Position numbers and translations under genes: made by a program. Shown here one piece after another: positions 33,801 through 54,610 of a DNA stretch of 64,000 nt; position 1 is the first letter of the stretch; the number at the start of each line of letters is the position of its first letter. The stretch comes from Phaeosaccion multiseriatum (Eukaryota; Ochrophyta, other classes), in the NCBI GenBank assembly GCA_965112735.1, contig OZ218950.1, positions 62,001-126,000 on the forward strand. The letters are read 5' to 3'. The notes under the pieces are model-generated. The model saw only the letters and a list, made by a program, of their open reading frames with translations. It was not told where the DNA came from and ran no database searches.

Positions 33801-36800
33801 AGGCATCCACCCTCTTGACTAGTTAGGCTCGTGCAGTGGAGTGGAGGCTTGGAGGCTCTATTGCAGTGGAGAGGTGGAGTTGAGTGAGTTGGAGAGGAGT
33901 GGGGTAAAGTGGGGTGATGTGCAGAGAGGAGACGAGTCCACGCCTGACTTTGCGGCCATGCCTGGACTTGACTCCTCTCTTCACACACACACACACACAC
34001 ACACACACGGGGCAGGGCTGCAGTAGACACGAGAGGGAGTGCAATCAATCAATCAATCAATCCATACACTTATCATCAAGTAAGCTTACGTACCCCATCC
34101 CCCCAGCGGCCTCGTCTTCAAGTCACTTCAAGCCCCCTCCTCGGATTCTGTGTGCCATCCATCTACCATCAAGCCTTCCTTCTATACCTGTAACCGATGT
34201 CGTGCCAAGTCATCTCTGCAGCTCCAGCGCCAAGACACACACAGCGTGCCCGTAGGCTGCCAAGTCCATTGTGAATGTTAAAACCATTCGTTCGCCCCCC
34301 CCCCCCCGCAGTGAAGCACAGTGTGTGGCGAGTGGGGCAATTCACTTCAATTGACTTACTCTACGGTTCGCCCATTGCACGTGCCAAGCTTCACTGCGGA
34401 TTAAGGCCATCGGGTCACTAAATCCCAAGTCCCGAGGTATCAGCAGCAGGGCCCTCCACACGCACGCACGCTCGCAGCGCTTTCCGTCCGCGCCTCTTCT
34501 TCCCACTCGCCGTCACCATGCTCTCCTCCAGCACCGCCCACTCCTCCTTCAGCTTGTCGTCATCATCATCCTCCCCTACTCCTCCTGCGCGATAGCGGCG
34601 GTAGGCAGACACAAAGCCTCGGATCGTGCTCTCCAGGCTCGCCCCCTTCCTCTTTGTGCGCACAGCGAGGTGGGGCAGCAGCAACACTTTACTCCGGCCC
34701 ACAGCCACCACCACGCCATTCGATAGCTCCCTGTCCCGACGGCCGCAGAAGGCCGTGGCAGCATCAGCCCCGCCATCTTCCAGCCCTCTCCACAGGTCAC
34801 AGGGCAGTTGAACCTCGTCCCCGACATGAAGCCCCAGCCCCGCAAGCAAACCCACCCCATTCCCATCCTCCAGTGCCTCCTTCCTCTCCTCCCCTCCCCC
34901 AGGCATTGAAGGGGCGCATTTCGCCCTCTTGCTTCCTCTCCCATTGACGTCCTCCGGAGCTCCTCGCTTGGGCACAGGCGTACACGGGGCAATCTCCTCC
35001 TTCTGCTCCGCTCCCTCCCTCTTCACTCGTGCATGCCTCAGGCACATCCCACCTTGCTTCCGCTGCTTATCGCACCCCTCAACAGTACACCTCTTCCGTA
35101 CCACCACAGCGCCGTGCCCAACGCAAAGTCCTCCATGGATCCGCTGCTTCTTACACCCCTCAACAGTACACACCTTCCGTACCACCACAGCGCCGTGCCC
35201 TTTGCAAAGTCCTCCTTGGACCCGTACCTTATCGCACCCCTCAACAGTACACCTCTTCACCACAGCCCCATGCCCAATGCAAAGTCCTCCTTGGACCCGA
35301 TACTTGTCGCACCCCTCCACAGTACACCCCTTCAGCACAGCCCCGTGCCCAACGCAAAGTCCTCCCTGTTTCGACTGCTTCTCGCACCCCTCCACAGTAC
35401 ACTTTTTCGGCATTTTCACAACTCCGCGCCCTTCAAACAATCCTCCTTGCACCTCCTTTGCGTTTCTTCAACAGGTCCAAATCCAACTTAGGGCATAACG
35501 CGCTTCAAGTCCATCCACTGCGTCTGCTCTTTCACTGTCTCTCTCGATCCACCTGAGAAACAGGGTCTTATTAGGAGTGAAAATTGAAAATTGAATGCTT
35601 CAGTATGAAGACATAAGGGGGGGGGTTCCCAAGCGCCTGGCCCAAGTGGTAACGACACCAGGGTACTCGAGAACCAAACGAATGCTTGTTACGCCAACTC
35701 GAACGCTTCCAACAAGTCCGCGCCGCCGTCAGAAGTCAGGGAGGGGGGAAGATGGGGAGAGGGGAAGAAGGGAGGAGCCCAGGAACATGCGATTTAGTTT
35801 CAGTTTCCGTTCATTGGCCCGAGCCTTGTTGCCCCCTTTGCTGGTTATATAATCCGACCTCCCCCCCGTCTGTGACACCGGGAGTGGAAGGGACAGTTTG
35901 TGCAAAGCACGTACGATAGCAGTGAGGCGAGAGTGAATTATCGAAATTAAAGGCTTAACGGCTTATGTGCCACCTGAGAGGTGGGCGAGGAAAGAGGAGG
36001 GAAAGGCCCATCACCATCAAGGAGAATACGAGCAATTCTTAAGCTAAGCTCTACCTCTGCGATGCTCCCTTCCATCTGCCCAGTCTGACGAGCCTGCACC
36101 TCATGGAAAGCTTGCCGTTGCCAGCACCGGTGCTCATGCCCCTCCCCTCCCCCCTCCCCCCTGCCGCACCGCACCAGCTACAACGCGCTGCTGACGACAA
36201 GCGCCAAAAACAAAGCACTTGCTGCTTTCCAATCCCCCACCAGCTACTGCTGCTGCGTCTGCGGTTGTTGCTCGCTGCTGCTGCGATTGGTCTTACCACT
36301 GCTCGTGCTGCTACTCCAGCCAGTGGATTCAGTCGCCCCGCTCGCCGCCCCTTGCACCCTCCAGCCTCCCTCATCTTCTATTCCAGCTTCTTCCCTGAAG
36401 ACGATTGCCTACACCCAACGGAGGATGCTCACCCCTTGACCCCCTGCGGGAGCCTAATCGGACATCGTTCCAACGCGTCTTCTCAGCTCGCTCCACGCCC
36501 CCCTCTCCCTTCCTTCGCTTTCTCTGACTCGCTCGCCCCTCCTACTACGCTCAGCCCACGGCTGTCTTGTGTGACTCGACCGTTTGCTGCCCATCGAGCC
36601 ACTCTCTTTTACCTTCCCCCTCTCTCCTGGTCCCCGTTGGACCTTCACTGACTTAGCTACAACCGAGTGATTCAGCTGCTCCTCGTCGTACACTTTATAG
36701 CCCGCCGCCTACCAAGGGGATGGCAGTGGATGGGCGGAGGGGAGGGGGAGGAGGATACACGAGAGAGTGATTATTAGTAGAGTTCGAGGAATAAAGAAGG

Positions 36801-36860
36801 GGATCAGAAGGGGGGCTAAGAAAAAAGAGTGTATCCACTGCCATCCTCTGTCTCAAACTG
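33801..36860. repeat. Tandem unit copy C (3' end degraded)
   Basis: Colinear with A and B from AGGCATCCACC to about 36700; similarity fades by about 36860 (ATCCACTGCCATCCTCTGTCTC). The final block present in A and B (AGAGATCCCAGAGGTGG) is missing, so this is the array end. Exact right boundary is approximate. Confidence 0.82.
34418..35413 (-). CDS. Cys/His-repeat (WRKY19-like zinc finger) protein, intact copy C
   Basis: An uninterrupted frame of 331 codons from ATG 35413 (MPKKCTVEGCEKQSK) to the stop at 34418. The frame stays open for 13 codons upstream, including a degenerate repeat (VQGGLFEGRGVVK), but no ATG lies there, so an upstream exon is possible. Five modules C-x4-C-x6-GG-x-C-x3-H are followed by a basic linker with NGRGSKRAKC (nuclear-signal-like) and a domain of about 150 residues (GLGLHVGDEVQLPC, FCGRRDRELSNGVVVAVG, LAVRTKRKGASLESTIRGF, and a charged helix EEWAVLEESMVTAS). 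The repeats match known WRKY19-like zinc-finger modules; the C-terminal domain is not one I recognise. Probably nuclear, possibly a regulator. Confidence 0.8.
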   Translation of the reverse strand: MPKKCTVEGCEKQSKQGGLCVGHGAVLKGCTVEGCDKYRVQGGLCIGHGAVVKRCTVEGCDKVRVQGGLCKGHGAVVVRKVCTVEGCKKQRIHGGLCVGHGAVVVRKRCTVEGCDKQRKQGGMCLRHARVKREGAEQKEEIAPCTPVPKRGAPEDVNGRGSKRAKCAPSMPGGGEERKEALEDGNGVGLLAGLGLHVGDEVQLPCDLWRGLEDGGADAATAFCGRRDRELSNGVVVAVGRSKVLLLPHLAVRTKRKGASLESTIRGFVSAYRRYRAGGVGEDDDDDKLKEEWAVLEESMVTASGKKRRGRKALRACVRVEGPAADTSGLGI

Positions 36861-36910
36861 AACCCCAAACCGTGTAACGGGATTTCGGAGGTGCAGACGC
36901 AGAATAAGCA

Positions 36911-39900
36911 ATGACTCCTGAGGGGGAGGAAGCAGCAGAAGGGGCACCGAGAGACGAGGAGGGGGTCATTGTAGGACCGGAGGTAGCAGTAGCAGCAGTA
37001 GCAAGAGCAGGACGAGCACGGAGGGAAGGAGGAGGGGGAAGAGAAGGTGGGCGAGACGAGAGCTCCTCCCAATCCTCCCACCCTGCTGAGCTCGCAGGTG
37101 GCGGCCTTCCTGATGAGGATCAGCAGCAGTGGCCGCAGGAGCCGCTGCAGGAGGAGAGACAGGAAGACGAAGGCGCGCCTCGGCTTCAGCACACACCTCA
37201 GCAGCTCTCAGTGCCTGCCGCCTGTGGACACGAGGACGATGACTTAAACGAGGGCAGTCCCTCAGACAGGTTCAGGCAACCCGTGTCTCCTCCGTCTCCT
37301 ATCTCGCCCGTTGGCGTCCGGATGTACCGGGACGACTCCTTGTCTCCTTCCCGAGAAAGGGCAGCAATGAGAGGGGTAGAAAGAGAGGGGAGGGATGGAA
37401 TTAAGAGCGATGGCGAGGACCCCGTTTCAGCTCCGCCTCACCTTCGGAGGACCAGCACCGGCCGAATACGATACTCCCACGATGATAGAAGCGGGGGGGG
37501 AGAAGAGGCGCGGAGAAGGAGGATGAGAAGGAGGAGGGTGGAGGCCAGAGAAGGCTCCAGCAACCAAGAGGAGGAAGAGAAGGGCGAGGGAAGCGAGGGA
37601 TGGGGGTCAGCACTACCGTCTTGTGAGAAACATAGCGGTGGTGGGAGCGGGATCAATCCCTACTGCTTCTCCGCCGCCTCTCCAAAGCCGCAACGCCGCC
37701 GCAAGGGCAAGCTTCATTCCGAGGATGGCTCCACATCTCAGGGAGAGGGAGAGAGGGTGGACTACGGCGGCGGCCACTCCGAGGGCGTGGAGGAGTTCCA
37801 GAGGCTGCAGCGGCTCCAGCAGGCGGAGGAGGGGCGGGAACTGAGGCTGTTACAGGAGGAGGCCCTGTCCCTGTTGAGGGCACGACAGCACCAGCAGCAA
37901 GGCCGAGCGGAGGCAGCAACAGCAGCAACAGCAGCAACACACCATCCTCACAGCCGCTCCTACAAGAATGCAGCCAAAAGCACCGGGGTAGGGAGTGGCA
38001 GGGGGGGTACGCTGCTGCCCTTTCCCTTTCCCAAGCACATCCTCGGCAGCCTGAGCACCAGCGCTAGCACGGGCAGCGTCAGCCCCTCCACCGCCGACGA
38101 GGAAAGTGAGGAAGAGCAGGAGGAGGACGAAGCGTCTCTGTCCCCAGCTCGACGCTATCTGCTGGCGAGCGAGAGGCGAGAGCGGTGGAACTCGCGCCAG
38201 AGCGACGCGGCCTCCCCTTCTCCTTCTCCTTCTCCACCTCCTCCTCCTGTTGTATCACCAACTGCTCCTGAATACGCTCCTGCTCAGGGGTATGGCCACA
38301 CCAAACAGCAAAAGCGCCGACCTCTCCCCTTCAGCCGCCCCCTGACACCTTTGTCTTCCCCCCGGACAACTTCGTCTTCCCCGCCTCCGACTCTGAGCTC
38401 CGTGCGAGGCTCCTCCACCAGAGGCCCCTTGTACAGTGGTGCGCGTGCTGGGGCCATGAGCGACGACGACGGGAGAGACACGAGGAGAGCGGACTTCTTT
38501 TCGCCCGAGCGAGAACCTGAGAGGGAAGGGAAGGGACGCGGCGAGGGGCGAGACGGGAGGAGCGGGAGGGGAGGACATGACGGCTACCGCTGGAGGGGGT
38601 GCAGGGAAGGGAGAGGAGAAGACGGGGGTGGGTCTCTCGAGAGGAGTCGAAGCAGCAGCGGCATAAGAAGCAGCAGCAAAAGTATCAGCGGCCATCGCCA
38701 AGCTGCGTGGGCGGTCGCAGAGCGAAGTCGCCGCTCCGACAGCTCCTCCTACCAGCATCAGCAGCAGCACCACAAGCCTATCCCTACCCTCTCCATCTCA
38801 AGCCCGGCCTCACCTGCCAGTGAGGACGGAGGGCGCTTTAGCTACGCCTTTGGCCCTTCTTCGCCGCCTCCCTCCCACGGCCCCTCCGCTCGAGCTGCCC
38901 CCTTCCTGGCCTCCTCCAGGGGGGCAATTCCCAGGGGGGGGCGAGGGGGAGGTCAAGAGCTTCTTCCGGACGGCGACGGTAGTCAATGGCAGTCGGGAGG
39001 AGAGGGAAGGGCGACGAAAGGGTACCGTCCACGCCGATTGGCCGTGCCAGAGACAGAGACGATGGAGCGTCAGCGCCGTCAGGGCCATCACGGGATGCAC
39101 TCACACGCACACTCACACTCACACTCACCCTCACCCTCACACTCATACTCACCCTCACGCACACACTCACATCCACTCTCACACTCCAGCGGCGCAAAGA
39201 GCGTAGTAAGGACCTTCAGGAGCGCCACTCAGGCTCAGGCTCGCCCTCGAGCGAATCATAATCATCCTCATCGCAGCAGCAGCGGCGGAGGCGGCGGCAG
39301 TTCTGGCAGTCTCGGCAGTTCCAGCGGTGGAGGAGGTGGGAAGAAGGTTAGCTGGGCCCGCCAGGGCCACACAGAGAGCACGGAGACTGTGGCAGGGGAG
39401 GTCGGGCAAACAGAGCCGCTTGGGCTGCAGAGGCGAGGGGGAGAGAGACTAAAGCAACGAGAGCAGCAGCAGTTGGTGATACAGCAGCAGCAGCGGCGCC
39501 AGCTGGCACAGCGGCACCGGAGAGCGGGACGGGTCCCGGAGCGTTCTTCGGAGTATTCTGCTTCTGCCTGTCAGGCGTGTGGGGGGTGTGAGGAGTGTGA
39601 TGAGTGGGACGGGCACACTTGTAATATTGGTTCGGCCCTCCACGCCTCTCCGGCACACAAGCTCAAGCCCAAGCCCAAGCACAAGGCCAACAAGGCCAAC
39701 GAGGGCATGTCTGGCGGCGGTGAGTGTGTAGCCCCCCCGGGCCTTGCGCGCACAGCCCCCCGGGAGCACCCCCGCTGGGGCTTGCGGCAGAGGCAAATAC
39801 AAAGGGGCGTTCGGGGGCGGCGTACAGGAGGACGGGTGGCTCCTGCTGTATCACCAACGGCAGGACTGCGCCCGAGGGAAGTGAGGGAGGTGACGGAGAA

Positions 39901-42900
39901 GGAAGCCTTGGCTGCGGCTGAGACGGTGGCGAGGGCGGCAGCAAAGGAGGCAGGGGCCCTCGCGGAGAGGAGGCGTGAGTGCGTGCGCCAGTTGCAGATC
40001 CGGCGGCGACTGCTGGTGGAGCGAGAGGCAAAACAGAGGCAGCGGCAGCGGCGGGCGCAGCAGGAACAGGAGCAGCTAACGATACAACAGGAGCAGCAGC
40101 AGCAGCAGCAAGAGAAGAAGCGGCGCCAGTCACTCCAAGCGAGGCGACCGAGACGGCAGAGGGTGCAGCAGCAGAAGGGGGAGGAAGCGCCGCGCCTGCC
40201 CTGGAGTAACAGCAAGAACAAGAACAAGAAGAAGAATGAGAAGCACCAGCAGCAGCCCACTGGGGAAAGGCTTACAAAAGGGCTCTCTCTGTTCTTCTTG
40301 GCGACGGCCTTCCTCACGGGGTTGTGCTTCATGCTCACCGTGCTGCTACCCACAGGGACCCTCCTGCTGCACAGGGGGGGGCTCGAGAGCGCCTACCTCG
40401 GCCTCACTGACGCCCTCATGTGGGAGGACATAGAGGGGGCAGGGGGCGTCACAAAGGGTGTCGACTCGGAGTCCTCCCCCAAGTGTCCCTTCCTGTTTTG
40501 GGCCAAGACCGACGTGCTGCAGCCGCTGGTGTCAGGACTGGAGAGGGCGCTGCTACCGCCGGACGAGCCCGTCTTGCTGCTGAGGAGGGAGCGGCGCCTA
40601 CGGGCCCAGCAGTTGATGATACAGCAGCAGCAGCAGCAGCAGCAGCAGTGGCGGCGGCGGCTTGACGACGAGAGCGAAGAAGGGGAGGCTGGAGCCTCAA
40701 TTGATGCCTCTGCTGATGCCTCTGCTGATACCTCTACTGCCTTCTACACAAGCACTCGGGCCACCCTTTGCCTCTCTCTGGCGGACGAGGACGACGTGGG
40801 CATGCTCGTCACAGACCGCCGCCTGAGAAGGGCCGTCGCCGACCAGCTATTGGGTATAGGAAACAGCAAGGGGGGGAACTCAACCTTCTCCTCAACCTCC
40901 TCGTCCTCTTCTCCTTCTTCTTCGTGGTCTTGGGCGAGTAGCGATAGCGAGAGAGAGCGGCTGTTACAGCGGCTGTCCTCGACTCGGGTGTTAGAGGGGG
41001 GCGGCGACAAGTGCCTTGAGTGGCACGGGGAGGCCTTTGTGGGGGACCAGCTGGACGTTCAAGTCCTCAACCTCGATGGCAGTGGATGGGGGAATGGGGG
41101 GATGGCAGTGGATGATGGGGCGGTGGCAGCGGACAGGACAGCGGCGGATGTGTCTGCGGAGCAAGTGGAGCGGATGTTCTATGAAATGGACGCCTTCCTC
41201 GGGAACATGACCAGCCTGCTGGGCCTGGGCATGCTAGCGGATGGCAGTGGATGGGTGGGGAATTCCTTCAACTTGACATTGGTGAGCTGCGGCTTCTTGG
41301 TGCTGTGGGAGAACGGGACGGATGCGAGTGGGATGATGGCAGTAGATGGGGAGGGAGAGGACTCCGAGACGGTGTATGTGGCCAGCGGGGAGACCGTCTA
41401 TGGGTACCATACCATCACTATCTTTGGTAGGGAGGTGGCTTGGCCGTGGCCGTGGGGGCTGTGGATCGCCTTCGCTTCACTCGTCATGTGCTGCGTGTGT
41501 CCGTGCTGCTTCTTCGCTGTCTGCAGAGGAAAGAGGGGGAGGAAAAGGGTGGGGGGCGAAGCAAGAAGAAGGGGCAGGGGATGGGGGTGGGGGAGGTCGA
41601 GAAGGTCGACGAGGTCGACTTTTAGTTTCGAAGAGGAGGGGGAGAGGGTGGAGGCAGACGAACTTCGACACTCACAAGGGCGGCGACAAGGCTCACGGGG
41701 TCCTCAGTACGGTATCGGGCAACTCGAATTTGACGATGTCGGAGTCGATATCGATATTGATGCCGCCACAACGGACTTCCACTCCAACTTCCGGGACGAC
41801 TTGCTCCCGGGGGGGGGCGAGGACGGAGAGGAGGAGGGGAAGGAGGTGAACAGGTTCGCACATCTCAATATGACTGTGGAGTACGCCGACATATTGAACA
41901 CCGGAGCGCCATCTGCGGGTGAGTAGAGTGCTGAGGACAGGGAGGGGGCGAGCGCAGCGCGGGGGGAGCGAGCCAGAAGGGTAGGAGGGTGGCATTGCCA
42001 TGTGCTTACAGGGGGCATTTCCACGGTGGTAATAGCAGCAGCAGTGGTAGGGAGAGGCGGAGATCAGAGGCATGATTACCTCAGGCCACAAGTCCGCCCC
42101 GCCCTCGTCATGCCCTTGTTTACGAGTGTCTGTGTCTGCCTTTTGGACTCCACCTCACGGGACGGCCCACCCCCCGCCCATCCACTGCCATCCCGCCCTC
42201 TCTCTCTCTCTTCCTCCGTCGCTCGCTCCTCGCAGCCTCGCACCTTTGCTCTCCACACCACGACTCGGAGACCTCTGTTCCTGTCTCTTCGGTTTCCGTC
42301 TCTCCTTACCCTCGGCGGCCGCGCAATACACCGGCCCTTGTGGGCGCTGCTGCTGCGGTAGGCTCGGCGGTGTCGCCCCATCATGATTGGATGGCACATG
42401 CTGATGCATATGACTCCGACCACGGCCATCACGAGGATCATCTCCCTCGGGGGCGGGAGACTGCCTCCCGGGGGACTGCCGGCAGAGGGACTGCCGGCAG
42501 AGGGACGGCGAGCAGAGGGCAGCAGCAGGGTCGGGGTCACGGACACGGTCAGGTACAGAGGCGGAGGAGCAGCGGTAGTAGCTTTGGCAGCCACGCCTCT
42601 ATGGAGCACCAACACGATCACCATCATGAGGACAGTGGAGAAGGAGACGGGCTGCACAGGGATGGTAGTGGACGGAGGGTAGACTTGGCCTGCAGCCGGA
42701 GGTTCAGCCACCTCAGCGACCATAGCGACCACAGCGAGCACAGCAGCCACAGCAAGAGGAGCGGACGGAGCAGAAGCTTCCACGATGAGCATGAGGACGA
42801 GAGGGGTGAGGGGAGGGAGTGGGAGCGGTACACACGAGGGGAGAAGGAGGAGGAGGAGGAGGAGGAGGAGGAGGAGGAGGAGGAGGAGGAGGAGGAGGAG

Positions 42901-43014
42901 GAGGAGGAGGAGGAGGAGGAGGTGGAGGAGCTCCAGAGTGTGTCCTATGGAGGCAGCGATGATCATGACGAGGATTTGGATGAAATTGTGGGCATTCATC
43001 TCGTCCAAGGGTAG
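36911..43014 (+). CDS. Giant Q/R/S-rich two-pass membrane protein, unknown function
   Basis: Exons 36911-41918 and 42236-43014 join in phase (GTGAGT donor, CTCGCAG acceptor), giving 1,928 residues. An in-frame TAA two codons before ATG 36911 fixes the start. Residues 1-1115 are disordered and rich in Ser, Arg, Gln and Glu, with a His/Ser run (HSHAHSHSHSPSPSHSYSP), a CxxC cluster (ACQACGGCEECDEWDGHTC) and basic coiled-coil-like Gln/Arg stretches near 1010-1100. A first membrane segment is LSLFFLATAFLTGLCFMLTV (about 1123-1145). A roughly 370-residue loop with N-glycosylation sequons (NMTSLL, NLTLVS, NGTDAS) leads to a second, Cys-rich membrane segment at about 1513-1537 (ASLVMCCVCPCCFFAVC). 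The tail ends in about 26 consecutive Glu. Five copies or variants of the GTATCACCAACTGC word and several of ATGGCAGTGGATGG lie in its coding sequence. No family recognised. Confidence 0.75.
42848..42926 (+). repeat. GAG trinucleotide run coding poly-Glu
   Basis: About 26 consecutive GAG codons in the last exon of the two-pass membrane protein. Similar purine runs occur at 57795-57858 (DUS intron) and 48475-48522 (LRR gene intron). Confidence 0.9.
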
Positions 43015-43541
43015 TGAGGGAGGAGGAGAAAGAGGAGGACGAGGAGGAGGAGGACGAGGAGGAGGAGAGAAAGAGAGGAGAGCTGGGAAGGGGAAGAGGA
43101 GACAAGAGAAGAGTAAGGGAGAGAAGGAGAGGAGCGGAGAGGAGGGGAGCAGGAGGGGGCAGGCATACGGGCAGGGGAGGGGAGAGCAAGAAAGGCTCTC
43201 CGGTGCGATGGACGCACACCGCACACGCGGCAAGGAAGGAAGGGCTGACACCAAGTACTGACAGACGCACTGACGCCAAGTACTATCTGGCTGATAGCTA
43301 CAAGGGTAGGACAAACTGTTATGTGTATCTAGGACGAAGTGGCTGAAACCAACGGGTTTGCCGTGCATTGCCGCGCCTCATGCCCAGTTTCAAGTTCAGG
43401 TTATTAGACCACATGCAATACCAATAAACGTCGACATCAATGTCGAATGCTCCTGCACCCAACACGAACAAGTGCTGTCCATCCAGCCAGCCAGCTAACC
43501 TTCCACTGCCATCCCTTCCTCCATCCACTGCCATCTATCCC
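43015..43541. other. Convergent intergenic region
   Basis: It holds the 3' ends of the two-pass membrane protein and the LRR/TPR gene. Purine-rich to about 43240, then a short block with CAAGTACT repeated (43252, 43275). CCAATAAACG near 43420 may be a polyadenylation signal for the plus-strand gene. One ATGGCAGTGGATGG word is present (minus, 43521). No gene seen. Confidence 0.45.
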
Positions 43542-54023
<10,482 letters not shown>

Positions 54024-54610
54024 TCCACCCCAGAGCCCTCGTTCCGGCCCCTCTGCTTCAGATCCTGCTCCAGCGCTTCACAGGGAGAGGCCTGTCTACG
54101 CTCGCAGCTTCAGCTGAGATCCCTTGATCTGCTCTAACCCCTTCATTACAGCCACAGCAACCGCAGGTCAGCCATTCTCAAGGAGTATCTATACTATTAT
54201 GAAGTCAGTTCCCCCTTCGGTAGGCAAAGAGGAAAAAAGGGAAAAAAGAGAGGGGGGGAAAGAGATCGAAGCCAACGGCGAGGATGGCACTCCATGGCGG
54301 ATGGCAGTCGATGGCAACTGTTGAATTATCGAATCACATGAAAGAAAAGGGAGCGAACTGTGAAGAATTTCTACTGCCAAAATTTGCATCATCATTAATT
54401 GTGACTTGCTTTGGAGCAAGCACAGTGGCAGCTATTCCCTGTCTCTCTTGTGTGCTTAGTACATGACGGGCAGGGCGCGAGGAAGAAGGAGAGTAAAGGA
54501 GAGAAGCGAAGAAATGAGTGCTTGTTTTTAGTTGCGCCGATCTTCCCTCAGACCAAGTTAGGGCGACTTCACGCCCTGGCGCCTGGTAGAGCTGCTATGT
54601 GAGGATATCC
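54024..54610. promoter_or_regulatory. Divergent intergenic region, LRR/TPR gene and Ser-rich gene
   Basis: About 590 bp, with 54180-54440 clearly less GC-rich than the genes. Both upstream regions must lie here. A GGCGGATGGCAGTCGATGGC word related to the dispersed ATGGCAGTGGATGG motif sits at about 54295-54314. No TATA box stands out. Confidence 0.4.

Noticed and set aside
42012-42100. Extra exon between the two exons of the two-pass membrane protein
   Set aside because: An acceptor at 42011 exists, but no suitable donor follows in the needed phase. Direct joining of 41918 to 42236 keeps the frame.
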